The notes: generated by a model not told the origin, from the letters alone. Shown: positions 1 to 9,026, counted from the first letter of the stretch. The stretch: 40,939 nt of DNA from Cyanosarcina radialis HA8281-LM2 (GCA_019359615.1 JAHHHA010000049.1:1-40939), one strand, 5' to 3'. Translations and numbers: made by a program.

Positions 1-2
1 CG

Positions 3-110
3 ATAGAAGATTTAGAATATTTGTTGCACCAGCTTTTAAATGAAGGAGGATTGATTATTAAGTGGGGACGAAAACTCAAAAACAAGGGCAATGCTATTAT
101 CACAGTTTAA
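3..110 (+). CDS. C-terminal end of a gene that starts before the window (unknown)
   Basis: An open frame enters from the left edge and runs 35 codons to a TAA stop at 108-110. The peptide begins IEDLEYLLHQLLNEGG and ends in a basic stretch followed by NAIITV. The amphipathic helix and the absence of an in-frame stop before the edge suggest a real C-terminus rather than a chance frame. I do not recognise the family. About 225 bases without a convincing gene separate it from the next gene on the same strand. Confidence 0.45.
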   Translation: MEDLEYLLHQLLNEGGLIIKWGRKLKNKGNAIITV

Positions 111-335
111 ATGTACAACAGCTTAGCATAAACAAGACATACCTAATTTTAGCGTTGGCGCTAGCACGTATCGCATCCGATGTTTTCACTCTGACAATTA
201 TGCCTAATGGTAGACATAGTAGCTACAAAAACTATTTAGAGTTGAATAGTTTGCCTAAACATCCATTTACATGAGATTGCTCGTTCTGGCTAAACCAGAT
301 AAAAGCAGAAAGTATTTTAGCCAAAGTACGGCCAT

Positions 336-1451
336 ATGACATCAGTTTTGACTTCCGATCGCCCGCTCCCAGAAATCTCAGCGGTGCTGCCGACAGATTC
401 TCTTCCAACTCACTATCTGGCAGCAGAACAACAGTTAATTCAACTCCTAGCAATGGAAGATTTAGATCGGCAGATCGAAGTTCGCCCGGAACTGACTGCC
501 AATTTAGAAGCAGCCATTGCTACAGCTTTGACGATCGCTTATGGCTCAAATTATTCAGCAGAAGATGAAGCGGCAGCGCACTTATTTTTACAACGAATTC
601 TTTACCGCATCAATCGACTGAATTTGTTTTGGTATGACGATTTACAGTCTTATAAAAACGAGCGATCGCTTTATTTGCAGTGCTGGCGCGATACGATCGA
701 GCAGGCGTGGCAGGCTTGGGAATTAGCTCAGATAGAGGTCGATCGATTGCCCCTAGACGAAGTAAAACAAGCGTTGATAGCACGAGGCGAAGCGGATCTC
801 AACCCACCTGTGACCGCCAACAAACGTTATTTACGAGAGGAAATGTCAGCGGCGGGATATCGACATTTGCTGGCGATCGCTTCTTTAGATGGATTGGTAG
901 AAGCCAGCCGTTTATCGCGGATTTTAGGCGGTGCTAGTAATGAAATTCAAGCCACTTTAATTCGGGTATTGCTAGAAGAATACGGCAACGGTCGTTTTAG
1001 TCGCAAGCATTCTACCTTTTTTGCCAAAATGATGGCAGAAATGGGGTTAAATACGGAACCGGAGTATTATCTCGATCTGGTTCCATGGGAACTTTTAGCT
1101 AGCATCAATCACAATTTTTTACTTACAGAATGCAAGCGCCATTTTCTGCGCTACAACGGCGGATTGACTTACTTTGAAATCGCTGGCCCTTCCATTTATC
1201 AAGATTATAAAATAGCTGCCGAGCGATTGCAGCTTTCAGATACAGCGATGGGTTATTGGGAACTGCATATCAAGGAAGACGAGCGGCACGGGCAGTGGAT
1301 GTTACATGAGGTCGCCCTACCGCTAGCCGATAAATATCCCGAAAATGCCTGGGAATTACTGCTAGGTTACGACCAAGAAAAATGGATAGGCGATCGCGCT
1401 GGTAATGCCGTAATTCGAGCGATCGAGCAGGCAGAAAACAAGAGGTTTTAA
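336..1451 (+). CDS. Heme-oxygenase-like diiron (HDO) family protein, iron-containing redox enzyme
   Basis: A 371-residue soluble protein with no signal peptide. The C-terminal half (about 195-360) resembles the iron-containing redox enzyme/Haem_oxygenas_2 group. These are all-helical proteins that bind two irons and activate oxygen (CADD, UndA and SznF are members). Candidate ligands are E214 or E215, H225, E281, H311, D315 and H318. The H-x3-D-x2-H pattern in HIKEDERH and the roughly 30-residue gap from E281 have the spacing known for CADD. The first 190 residues are helical and not recognised; they may be a family-specific extension. The ATG at 336 has no strong ribosome site. A methyltransferase gene follows 139 bp downstream on the same strand. 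Substrate unknown. Family assignment is fairly sure; function is open. Confidence 0.8.
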   Translation: MTSVLTSDRPLPEISAVLPTDSLPTHYLAAEQQLIQLLAMEDLDRQIEVRPELTANLEAAIATALTIAYGSNYSAEDEAAAHLFLQRILYRINRLNLFWYDDLQSYKNERSLYLQCWRDTIEQAWQAWELAQIEVDRLPLDEVKQALIARGEADLNPPVTANKRYLREEMSAAGYRHLLAIASLDGLVEASRLSRILGGASNEIQATLIRVLLEEYGNGRFSRKHSTFFAKMMAEMGLNTEPEYYLDLVPWELLASINHNFLLTECKRHFLRYNGGLTYFEIAGPSIYQDYKIAAERLQLSDTAMGYWELHIKEDERHGQWMLHEVALPLADKYPENAWELLLGYDQEKWIGDRAGNAVIRAIEQAENKRF

Positions 1452-1590
1452 CTTTAAAATGCCTGGCGAATAAATTCGCGGCTATACAACCTTTCGTCCG
1501 CCTGCACGGACTTAAAGAAAGATAGGTTTTCCAAACCAGATTTTTATCGCTCATCAATTGTATTGACATGGATTCATCAAAGTTTAATTT

Positions 1591-2334
1591 ATGAAAGAAC
1601 AACTGTTAACCTCAAATCAAGCTGTTGAATGTTATTCGCCTAACAAGGTCTTCTGGTGTCCTGAAGAGTCTCAATTCTATTCTCAATGTTTAGAAAAAAT
1701 GGTGCTCAATAATAGTACGCCTGTCGATCGCATCATTGAGTTTGGTACTGGAGATGGCAGTCCGGTAATCAACAGTTTATTAAAAACTAGGTTTTCTGGG
1801 TGCATTCACGGCTATGAGTTAAATCGTGAGGCTTGCAAAATAGCTCGCTCTAGAATTGAGGAGTATGGACTTCAAGATCGATATGTCATTCATAACCAAT
1901 GTTTTTTTAAAAACATTCCATCTAACGTCACTTATTCGATCGCCAATCCTCCCTACCTTCCTGCTCCTGATAACAATCTCTATATGCCATCTTTACATGG
2001 GGGTAAAGATGGGGCAACTATTACTAAACGCCTGTTTTCAATTGGCAGCGAAAATGTCATGCTCATGCTGTCAGCTTACTCTAACCCAGTCGAAACTGTA
2101 GAAAGAGCGATCGCTCTGGGATACCAAGTAATTGATTTTTCGATCTCGCCTTTAAAGTTTGGTTACTACAGTTGCGAACCTAAAGTTAAAAATGCGATCG
2201 AACAATTGCGGCGAAACGGTCAAGCTTTTTACTCGCAAAACATCTACTTTTTAGCTGGCGTTTTGTTCAAAAAGAAAGATGACTATAACTTAGATATATC
2301 AACAGAATTGCTCAAAGTGATGACGGCTTTATAA
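1591..2334 (+). CDS. Class I SAM-dependent methyltransferase with NPPY motif
   Basis: A 247-residue protein with a Rossmann methyltransferase core. Motif I is EFGTGDG at about 50-56. The acidic residue that would bind the SAM ribose is in GYELN (E76). Motif IV is NPPY at about 119-122. NPPY is the signature of enzymes that methylate amide or exocyclic nitrogen (PrmC/HemK, RNA and DNA N-methyltransferases). There is no recognisable PrmC N-terminal domain and the C-terminus (about 150-247) is not recognised. The gene lies downstream of the HDO enzyme on the same strand. The 139-bp gap leaves open whether they are co-transcribed. Target unknown: it could be a small molecule linked to the HDO reaction or a macromolecule. 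Confidence 0.8.
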   Translation: MKEQLLTSNQAVECYSPNKVFWCPEESQFYSQCLEKMVLNNSTPVDRIIEFGTGDGSPVINSLLKTRFSGCIHGYELNREACKIARSRIEEYGLQDRYVIHNQCFFKNIPSNVTYSIANPPYLPAPDNNLYMPSLHGGKDGATITKRLFSIGSENVMLMLSAYSNPVETVERAIALGYQVIDFSISPLKFGYYSCEPKVKNAIEQLRRNGQAFYSQNIYFLAGVLFKKKDDYNLDISTELLKVMTAL

Positions 2335-2389
2335 TACCAAGGGAACCCACAATACAGGCATACCCAAATGAAAATGAATGAGGCGTTAC

Positions 2390-2426
2390 GGTTGGGTTAG
2401 TTGGGTTTCCTATCGTCAACCCAACC
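2390..2426. repeat. Hairpin-forming intergenic repeat (GGTTGGGTT type)
   Basis: GGTTGGGTT at 2390-2398 is the exact inverted complement of AACCCAACC at 2418-2426. A related sequence (GTTGGGTTTCGCT...CCAACCTAC) occurs at 25880-25911. This short palindromic repeat type is scattered in many cyanobacterial genomes. It lies between the methyltransferase and the convergent DUF3153 gene, where a hairpin could also help end transcription. Confidence 0.6.
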
Positions 2427-2547
2427 TACAGTTATTGCACTGTTTTAGCCTTGACGCGCCACTATATTTAGGGGCTTGGTGTAAGTTCAGTTGCCGATCT
2501 ATGGCGATCGCTTCTAGCAGTAGCAGGGCAAAGCTTATATTCCTAAT

Positions 2548-3387
2548 TTATGCCTTTGATTTTGGTAATTGAGGCAAAAGTTTGGCGAGCGCGGGCAATT
2601 CTTTATATTTGAGGTAGTAGCCTCCTAAAACTAACAGCACGATAAATACAGTGCCAATTCCCAGAGGACTGGGAAACCAAAATACTGCCTCTAAGTGGTT
2701 GACTTCCCCTGGTTTGAGCGTCCATACCAACCGCTTTCCTTTTTGAGTTACTTCCGGAGTGATGGCTTGAGCCGATTTTTTAACGCTCTTTGCCCCTTTC
2801 GGGGTTTGCAAACTGAACTTGAAATCGAACAGCGAGTCAGATGTTACTACTTTATTGCCATCAGCGGCGATCGTGCCAATTCCCCGCAAATCCACGTCAT
2901 AGCTCAACTTGTTGCGGACGAATAGCAGGAAGTTACTTTGAATTAATTTAAATTTGGCGTTAAACTCTGGGATCTGCTCGACACCATTGGCTGCGGTTTT
3001 AACTCGATTCTTGCCGTTGGAGTTAAAAAATTGATTGAGTTTTGCTTCTAGCTCTTTGCCAGTATGGAAGGGAATAGTAACGCGCAATTCATCTTTAGAG
3101 GGGTGCTTGACTTTACCATCTAACTGTCTGGCGCGACGTTCGATGCTATCGAGCCAGGCCCGCGCTTCCGAACTGTCCAGGCTAGTTAGCTGCTCTCCTA
3201 GCTTGATGTCCTGAACGATCTGCCCGCTGTGCAGGTTTTGGAAGTTAACCCCAAGATCGTACTTGACACAGCCAGACAACGACAGCACTGCCAACAGCAT
3301 CGTTCCCAGTAATCGCAGTTGTCGGCTAACCTTAGCGATCGCTTGAATTACTCTAGTTTTACCTCTGCCTAAAACAGCTAGCTTCAC
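2548..3387 (-). CDS. DUF3153 family lipoprotein, membrane anchored
   Basis: A 279-residue protein. The N-terminus is basic, followed by a hydrophobic stretch ending in a lipobox (LSLSGC, Cys at about residue 40), so it is probably a lipoprotein exported by Sec. After a beta-rich middle, a single membrane helix (about 243-262, GIGTVFIVLLVLGGYYL) precedes a short basic tail. The order lipobox, soluble domain, C-terminal helix matches the DUF3153 family, which is common in cyanobacteria and has no known activity. It reads convergently to the methyltransferase. The long basic leader before the hydrophobic core leaves the exact start uncertain. Confidence 0.8.
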   Translation of the reverse strand: MKLAVLGRGKTRVIQAIAKVSRQLRLLGTMLLAVLSLSGCVKYDLGVNFQNLHSGQIVQDIKLGEQLTSLDSSEARAWLDSIERRARQLDGKVKHPSKDELRVTIPFHTGKELEAKLNQFFNSNGKNRVKTAANGVEQIPEFNAKFKLIQSNFLLFVRNKLSYDVDLRGIGTIAADGNKVVTSDSLFDFKFSLQTPKGAKSVKKSAQAITPEVTQKGKRLVWTLKPGEVNHLEAVFWFPSPLGIGTVFIVLLVLGGYYLKYKELPALAKLLPQLPKSKA

Positions 3388-3739
3388 TCGGATCTCTCCT
3401 CATTTTTCAGGACTTAAGCATTGTACGGATGATGCTGGAGGCAGCTTAATTTCTAGATTTTGGTTTTGGCCGGTCAAAATCGCCCCTCCAAACCGTATTT
3501 TATCGTTAGTCTGCCTAGTCCTTTACAATCAAAGAGGAAAGTATAATTAGTCATACCAAATCTGGTTATATTAGATGACTTTCGCTGGGAAACTCTAGGT
3601 GATGGTCTTCTCGCTCTCTCAATCGCAGCTATACAAATGCAGGCACGTCAGCGGAGACTTCGATAAAAAAGAGGTTTAATAATGGATTTAGTATTACTGG
3701 TTATATCTAGTGGACGATCGAACTTTAGAGCGACGAAAG
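3388..3739. other. Gene-free divergent spacer
   Basis: This holds the upstream regions of the DUF3153 gene (minus) and the glycosyltransferase (plus). I see no gene, hairpin or RNA. A short CATACCAAATCTGGTT word at 3554-3569 resembles the terminal motif of the repeat at 16104-16201 and a sequence near 34386. One of the few RCCGGY sites of the window is here (near 3469). Confidence 0.5.
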
Positions 3740-4474
3740 ATGTCTGAGGCTTCAGAAAAATTTCCCGTGCTGGGCGTGGGGGTTAACCTGTTAGATGATT
3801 ATGCCGACTGGCTTTCATCTCGCTTGCAGCAGAAAATCGGGACTCACGTGGTGACGCTAAATGCTGAAATGGCGATCGAAGCTGAGGAAAACCCACTTCT
3901 AACTAGCATCATCCAACAATCAGATCTAGTAATTCCCGATGGCTCTGGCATTACTTTTTACCTTTGGCTTTACGGCAAACGGCAACAGCGGTGTCCGGGA
4001 ATCGAACTGGCAGAATCCCTGTTGCAAGCAGCAGGGGAAATGGGATCGTCGCATCCAGTATTTTTCTTTGGTGGCCAGCCAGGGATTGCCAAACAAGCCG
4101 CCGAGATCTGGCAGCAAAAATTACCCAATTTAGCGATCGCTGGCACCGAAAACGGCTATCTTTCTCCAGAATCCGAACCAGCCTGCCTCCACACTCTATC
4201 AGCGCTTCAACCCAGCATCATTTTGGTAGGCTTAGGCGCACCGCGACAAGAATTATGGATTGCCAAACACCGCCATCTCTGCCCTCAAGCGATTTGGATC
4301 GGTGTCGGTGGCAGTTTAGATATTTGGGCTGGAATTAAAACCAGGGCCCCACTGTGGTTGCGAGATCTCAATCTCGAATGGCTTTATCGACTCTATCAAG
4401 AACCATGGCGATGGAGGAGAATGCTAGCTCTACCCCAGTTTGCCTTACGTGCCTTGACAGGTCGCTGGGCGTGA
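3740..4474 (+). CDS. WecB/TagA/CpsF family glycosyltransferase
   Basis: A 244-residue protein from the ATG at 3740; a GTG at 3710 would add ten residues. The WecB/TagA/CpsF fold is visible throughout: THVVTLNAEM near the N-terminus, SDLVIPDGSGITF, then FFFGGQPG, IILVGLGAPRQELWI and the closing IGVGGSLDIWAG. The family transfers N-acetylmannosamine-type sugars to lipid-linked acceptors for wall or exopolysaccharide (GT26). The Asp in PDGSG is the family's conserved acidic residue. The last 35 residues (EWLYRLYQEPWRW and onward) form the membrane-associated tail seen in this family. The gene stands alone; the exact sugar cannot be read from sequence. Confidence 0.9.
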   Translation: MSEASEKFPVLGVGVNLLDDYADWLSSRLQQKIGTHVVTLNAEMAIEAEENPLLTSIIQQSDLVIPDGSGITFYLWLYGKRQQRCPGIELAESLLQAAGEMGSSHPVFFFGGQPGIAKQAAEIWQQKLPNLAIAGTENGYLSPESEPACLHTLSALQPSIILVGLGAPRQELWIAKHRHLCPQAIWIGVGGSLDIWAGIKTRAPLWLRDLNLEWLYRLYQEPWRWRRMLALPQFALRALTGRWA

Positions 4475-4535
4475 GGAAGAAGGAGCAGGGGAGGCAGGGG
4501 AATAATTATTCACTCTACACTCTACACTTCTTAAA

Positions 4536-4579
4536 CTTCTGACTTCTGACTTCTGACTTCTGACTTCTGACTTCTGACT
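4536..4579. repeat. Tandem heptamer repeat CTTCTGA
   Basis: Six perfect copies of the 7-bp unit CTTCTGA run from 4536 to 4577, followed by CT. This is a short tandemly repeated repetitive (STRR) array of the type known from filamentous cyanobacteria. It fills the spacer between two convergent genes. Confidence 0.9.
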
Positions 4580-4586
4580 CCTTCCC

Positions 4587-4817
4587 TTAATCGTTCCATT
4601 CTCCGCGTGGAGGTACGGGGGGATTGCGTTGCAAGCTGCGGGTGAGGTCGTCATCGCGATCGCGATCGCCTCTGAGCCACTGCCGGATAGCAGTTTCAAT
4701 CACTTTGCTCGGATCGTTGGTGAGATGATGAACTTGCTCTAATAGCTCTGAGTCTAAAGAGAGGCAAATTTCTACCTTGTCAGATGAAGATGGGGAATTT
4801 AAGGCTGGCTCTTGCAT
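4587..4817 (-). CDS. Small conserved protein, ribbon-helix-helix/antitoxin-like
   Basis: A 76-residue protein from the ATG at 4817; a GTG at 4829 would add four residues. A beta strand (KVEICLSLD) is followed by two helices (ELLEQVHHLTN and PSKVIETAIRQWLR), the order of a ribbon-helix-helix DNA-binding fold as in CopG/CcdA-type antitoxins. The tail is rich in Asp and Pro and ends PPRGEWND. No toxin gene is next to it, so a toxin-antitoxin role is not supported. It reads in the same direction as murI, 85 bp downstream of it. The fold is inferred by eye and the function is unknown. Confidence 0.6.
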   Translation of the reverse strand: MQEPALNSPSSSDKVEICLSLDSELLEQVHHLTNDPSKVIETAIRQWLRGDRDRDDDLTRSLQRNPPVPPRGEWND

Positions 4818-4902
4818 TAGCTTGACCACAAAGGTTGAAACGTCAAGGATGAAGGGTGAAGTTGAAGAAGTTGAATTGTAGCCTTCATCCTTCCCACATT
4901 CA

Positions 4903-5742
4903 TCATTCTAAAGATTCTAGGGGAACGGGCAAAGGGGATGATGTAGGTAAGTAAACTTTTTCCACTTCTGGCGTAAAACCTAACCACTGAACCGACGATC
5001 GCGCGAATTGCTCCGCACAACCGCTGACGCAAAATCTAGTGGGCAGAGGCGATCGCGCATTTAATAATCCTAACAAATCCAGTTCTCTGGCTGCTGCTGC
5101 GACTACGTGAGCAGCCGGATCGACTAAGTTGACTTCTGGAGGCAAAATTGTCCGCAGGACGGGTTCTAAATGGGGATAGTGAGTACAGCCGTAAATTAGC
5201 GTATCGATCTGCTGTTGGAGTAGAGGCTGAAGGTACTGCCGTGCTACTTCCTTAGTGTAGGGATCTTCTAAGCGATTGGCCTCGATTAACGGCACGAACT
5301 CAGGACAACCAACTTGCTGCACGTTCGCGGTCGGATCGACTTCTAAAATTGCTCGACCGTAAGCATTACTAGCAGCCGTCGCTGGGGTAGCAATAACACC
5401 AATTCGCCGACCTACTCGCACCGCTGCCCTCGCTCCAGGCAAAATCAGCCCTAAAATTGGCAAATCGAACTCAGATCGAACCGCCTCCAGCGCCAAAGCG
5501 GAACTGGTATTACAAGCCATAATTGCCATTTTGACTTTCTGCTCGACCATCCAACTGAGAATTTCTCTGACAAACTGCAAGATTTCGTCTGGGGTTTTAG
5601 TCCCGTAGGGCAAACGAGCGGTATCGCCAAAGTAAAGAATTGATTCTCTAGGCAGTTGCTTATAGAGTTCTCTTAAAACGGTCAATCCACCCACACCACT
5701 ATCAAAAATGCCAATTCTTTGCTGTTTTCGATCCTGAGTCAT
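4903..5742 (-). CDS. murI: Glutamate racemase
   Basis: Converts L-glutamate to D-glutamate for peptidoglycan stem peptides, in the cytoplasm. All family signatures are present in 279 residues, the usual length: FDSGVGGLTVL (D14, S15), FGDTARLPYG, ACNTSSA with the first catalytic cysteine C77, and YGCTHYPHLEPVL with the second, C186, followed by H188. The ATG at 5742 places the signature ten residues in, as usual. The gene is followed on the same strand by the small RHH-like gene and preceded by the amidase gene, also a wall enzyme. The 85-bp gap between the amidase and murI allows one transcript. Confidence 0.97.
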   Translation of the reverse strand: MTQDRKQQRIGIFDSGVGGLTVLRELYKQLPRESILYFGDTARLPYGTKTPDEILQFVREILSWMVEQKVKMAIMACNTSSALALEAVRSEFDLPILGLILPGARAAVRVGRRIGVIATPATAASNAYGRAILEVDPTANVQQVGCPEFVPLIEANRLEDPYTKEVARQYLQPLLQQQIDTLIYGCTHYPHLEPVLRTILPPEVNLVDPAAHVVAAAARELDLLGLLNARSPLPTRFCVSGCAEQFARSSVQWLGFTPEVEKVYLPTSSPLPVPLESLE

Positions 5743-5827
5743 TAGATTCGATTGTACTTAGGTATTTATTAAGAGATTACTACAGCGATCGCTAATAGCT
5801 TTACGAAGAACTCAAAAATAACCCCGA

Positions 5828-7690
5828 TTATCGCCCGATGAAATTCAGGATACCGCGAGCGATCGCTGCTGCCATTTCATTTTGATACGCTGGCGAAGCT
5901 AGTCGTCGAACTTCTGAAGGGCTGGTGACAAATCCCAGTTCTACTAAGGTGGATGGCACGGAGTTCCTCCTCAACACGTAAAATCTCGCTTTTCTAACGC
6001 GTCGATCGTTAACTCCCACGTTTTGGATCACGCTTCTGTGAATGCTTCTAGCCAGACGTTCCCCACCCGGTCCGAAATAGTAAACTTCCAACCCATTAAC
6101 ATCGGGACGGTTCCTAATCGAATTGGCGTGGATGCTAACAAACACATCAGCCCCAACTCTGGGAACCATGGCTACTCTTCCTGGCAGCGTGACAAAGTAG
6201 TCGCTATTGCGAGTCATCACTACTTCCACCCCGCTTTGTCTGAGGATGGCTGCTACCTTCCGTGAAACCGACAGCACGATATCCTTTTCCAGAACCCCAC
6301 CGATACCGGGAGCGCCGCTATCTTGGCCGCCGTGTCCGGGATCGATCAAGACAACAACTCGCCCGCTCCTCCGCGCTGGCGGTGGCGATGTTGCGGGCGG
6401 CTCGTCGTTCCTCGGCGGTGGGACGGGAATCGAGGTTTGAGAATTAGAACTAGGGGGAGGACTAAATAGCGGGCCCCCCGATCGAATTAGCTGGAGAGAA
6501 AGCAATTGGTCGCTGATGCGACTGAGAGTACCAAGCCGAACTCCAGAGGCTGGTTGGACTATAATATCGACAAATCGAGAACCGACTTGCTGCAAGCGCA
6601 CCCGAGATACTGGGCTGTTGCTATACAGTTGCGGTCCTCGCACTCTAGGGGCTAATTGGGCATTAGAAATCGAAATGCGGTAAGTACCAGTAGCTCTTTC
6701 CCAGTTAGCATTGGCTCTGATCGGTCGATCGGCTCTAATCAATAGCAGGCTGCCATTACTAGATAATTCGACCGACTCAATAGTCGCCAGTTGAGAGCTA
6801 GATGAGGGCGAGCGGGGGGGCGGCGGTGGAGTATCGATTTGAGCGGCACTGACCCCTTGAGGCAAGAGAACGATGCCGCCCAGACTGCTAAAAAAAGCCC
6901 GCCAATTGGGGCTATTTTCGGTGACGTTCAACGTCATCCGTACCGATGGGGTAGAAGATTGTACCTGAGTAAATTGGACGCTCCTAACCCCAAAGCGATT
7001 GACCAAGAAGTCTTTACCGATTAAACCAGAAGCTAGGGTAGCTCCTTCAATATCGACTACAATCGTTTCTCGATCGCGACCCCGACTGACCCTCATGATT
7101 GGATTTGAGCCGCTAGTTCTCAAAAAAAAACCGTCTCGCGTCACCTGAAAATTGAGGATAGAAATCCCGCCAGCACTGGCAGAGGCCGAGGTGAAGATCG
7201 CGGGCGATCGAGTTTGGGGCCTGCCTAAAGGTGGATTCGATCGCGGTAAGGGACTCAATGGCGGTAAGCTACTGGGGCTGGGGTTGCTGGGAATCTGGTC
7301 GATCCGTTGCGGGCTGGGGAGTTGCACCGACCACTGAATCGGATTTTCTCCTTTGACCAGCACTTTTTGAGGATCTAACGTGTAACCAGGTACTAATTCG
7401 ATTACTAAACTAGTAGTTGTATTGTCCTTTTGCCCGATTCTGAATTCGCGCACCACGCCTCTAAAGGGCTGGCGGCTAGTCGGGCGATCGAGGACAATCC
7501 CCGGTAACTCAATTACTACGCGAGTGGGGTTGCTCAGCAATAAGGCCTTGGGTTGCACTCCATCATCTGTAGTAAATACCAGCCGATTCTGACTGGGATT
7601 GAAACGAGCGGATACGAGCCTACCTGCTTGAGCGGGTAAGGCGAAAAGAAAAACGCTCAAGAAACTGGGTAATAGCCAGTAAAATCTCAC
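5828..7690 (-). CDS. N-acetylmuramoyl-L-alanine amidase with AMIN domains (AmiC type)
   Basis: A 620-residue exported amidase that cuts the bond between N-acetylmuramate and L-alanine in peptidoglycan. A signal peptide covers residues 1-22 (ALPAQA). AMIN-like beta domains lie at about 25-125 and 175-280, with a third weaker one at about 300-405, joined by Pro/Ser-rich linkers. The Amidase_3 catalytic domain covers about 443-620. Zinc ligands are visible as H453 (IDPGHGG), E468 (LEKD) and H521 (SIHAN); the catalytic glutamate is E584 (VELGF). Cyanobacterial AmiC proteins of this layout perforate the septum for cell-cell communication in filaments, so a septal role is possible but inferred. murI follows on the same strand. 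Confidence 0.95.
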   Translation of the reverse strand: MRFYWLLPSFLSVFLFALPAQAGRLVSARFNPSQNRLVFTTDDGVQPKALLLSNPTRVVIELPGIVLDRPTSRQPFRGVVREFRIGQKDNTTTSLVIELVPGYTLDPQKVLVKGENPIQWSVQLPSPQRIDQIPSNPSPSSLPPLSPLPRSNPPLGRPQTRSPAIFTSASASAGGISILNFQVTRDGFFLRTSGSNPIMRVSRGRDRETIVVDIEGATLASGLIGKDFLVNRFGVRSVQFTQVQSSTPSVRMTLNVTENSPNWRAFFSSLGGIVLLPQGVSAAQIDTPPPPPRSPSSSSQLATIESVELSSNGSLLLIRADRPIRANANWERATGTYRISISNAQLAPRVRGPQLYSNSPVSRVRLQQVGSRFVDIIVQPASGVRLGTLSRISDQLLSLQLIRSGGPLFSPPPSSNSQTSIPVPPPRNDEPPATSPPPARRSGRVVVLIDPGHGGQDSGAPGIGGVLEKDIVLSVSRKVAAILRQSGVEVVMTRNSDYFVTLPGRVAMVPRVGADVFVSIHANSIRNRPDVNGLEVYYFGPGGERLARSIHRSVIQNVGVNDRRVRKARFYVLRRNSVPSTLVELGFVTSPSEVRRLASPAYQNEMAAAIARGILNFIGR

Positions 7691-8142
7691 AATATATTAC
7701 TCCTGAGAAATCCTAAGTTAGGAGGAAAACTTTTGGCGATGGGCGATCCGTGCTACCGCACTTTTCTAGCACCAACGCCACCAGATGGCAAATGTCACCC
7801 GATCGACTGGCTGAAAAAATACCATAGATTGAGGTGACTAGTGACTGGTGAGATAGTATCAGTCAAACTCATCGGACGTAAAGACGTAAAGATGAGGGTT
7901 TAAGTTTCAATCTCAAATCTGGGTTTGACGATCGAGCTAGGGGTCTAAAGGCAAAAATTTTGACTGAGTTCGGAAGTTCAGGAGGTAGAGACGTTGCATG
8001 CAACGTCTGTACAAGAGTTCATAATTCTTTTCGATCGGGTTACAAAAAGAGTAACTGTCAGCATGGCTGCTACAGTCAGTGACAGATTAGAGAAAGCCGC
8101 TCTATGTTCGGAGCGAATTTGATGTGAGGAGAAATTAACCCC
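7691..8142. other. Divergent spacer between the amidase and SIMPL genes
   Basis: About 450 bp without a gene. It holds the upstream regions of the minus-strand amidase and plus-strand SIMPL genes and one 20-bp perfect palindrome at 7989-8008 (listed separately). A strong ribosome site (GAGGAG) lies at its right end before 8143. I see no other structure. Confidence 0.5.
7989..8008. repeat. 20-bp perfect palindrome AGACG...CGTCT
   Basis: AGACGTTGCA is followed by its exact reverse complement TGCAACGTCT, then GTACAA. A second element with the same ends and the same GTACAA flank but a different core lies at 37584-37603, and a third 20-bp palindrome at 16978-16997. All three are intergenic. Confidence 0.85.
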
Positions 8143-8907
8143 ATGAAACCCAATATAGTTGTTCCCCGTAAATGGAGCCGCTGGCAGGCGGTAGCTTTAG
8201 GTGTAGGTCTTGCTTCCCTCTCTGCCTCTCTAGCTTTTGCTCAAGAAAGGGTGCCATCACCGCCAACGACTGGCGTACCCTTCCGCACCCTGACCGTTAC
8301 AGGTCAAGGTAAAGAAAATATTCCAGCTACCATCGCTCAGGTGCGTTTGGGAGTAGAAGTGCAGGGCAAAACTGCTACTGACGTGCAGGAAGAGGCTGCT
8401 AAGCGCTCTTCGGCCGTAGTGACTTTACTGCGATCGCGCAATGTGGAAAAGTTGCAAACTACTGGTATCGGCCTCAATCCCAACTACAGCTACGAAAACA
8501 ATCGGCAGCGGTTGATTGGCTATACCGCTACCAATACTGTCAGTTTTCAGTTAGATGCTGCTAAAGTCGGCACTTTACTAGATGAATCGGTTAAAGCTGG
8601 GGCGACGCGAATTGACAGCATTAGTTTTATTGCTGCCGATCCGGCGATCGCTGCTGCCCAAAAACAAGCTTTGCGGGAAGCTACTGACGACGCTCAACAG
8701 CAAGCCGATGCGGTTTTAGCTACCCTCAATTTGACTCGCAAAGATGTCGTCAGCATCCAAATTAACGGTGCTGCCTCTCCACCACCCCCACCCGTGCCGT
8801 TGGCTCAATTTTCGCGGACTGACAAAGTAGCAGCCGAGGCAGTGACACCCGCCGTTGCTGGCGAGCAAGAGGTAAACGCCTCCGTTACTCTGCAAATTAG
8901 TTACTAA
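8143..8907 (+). CDS. SIMPL domain (DUF541) periplasmic protein
   Basis: A 254-residue protein. The signal peptide (about 1-34) ends SLAFA-QE. The rest is one SIMPL/DUF541 domain: the opening FRTLTVTGQGKENIPATIAQVRLGVEVQGKTATDVQ and the closing NASVTLQISY are typical. The family is periplasmic or surface-located and related to BP26/OMP28; its role is not established, though E. coli YggE has been linked to oxidative stress. The ATG is supported by GTGAGGAGAAATTAACCCC directly upstream. The gene appears monocistronic. Confidence 0.92.
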   Translation: MKPNIVVPRKWSRWQAVALGVGLASLSASLAFAQERVPSPPTTGVPFRTLTVTGQGKENIPATIAQVRLGVEVQGKTATDVQEEAAKRSSAVVTLLRSRNVEKLQTTGIGLNPNYSYENNRQRLIGYTATNTVSFQLDAAKVGTLLDESVKAGATRIDSISFIAADPAIAAAQKQALREATDDAQQQADAVLATLNLTRKDVVSIQINGAASPPPPPVPLAQFSRTDKVAAEAVTPAVAGEQEVNASVTLQISY

Positions 8908-9026
8908 GGCCTGAGAAGAGAGAGAAAACGCAAGAACGCGGGGAGAATTGTTAACTCTGAATTCCGTTGGCGCAGCGTTTCCGCAGGCTATATCCCCAAC
9001 GTTTGAACTCTATTGAGGTTAATGGT

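Noticed and set aside
62-274. Open frame of 70 codons on the plus strand
   Set aside because: It overlaps the end of the entering gene in another frame, has no ribosome site and no family look.
2378-2572. Plus-strand frame in the spacer before the DUF3153 gene
   Set aside because: It runs through the GGTTGGGTT hairpin repeat and into the end of the minus-strand gene; composition is repeat-like.
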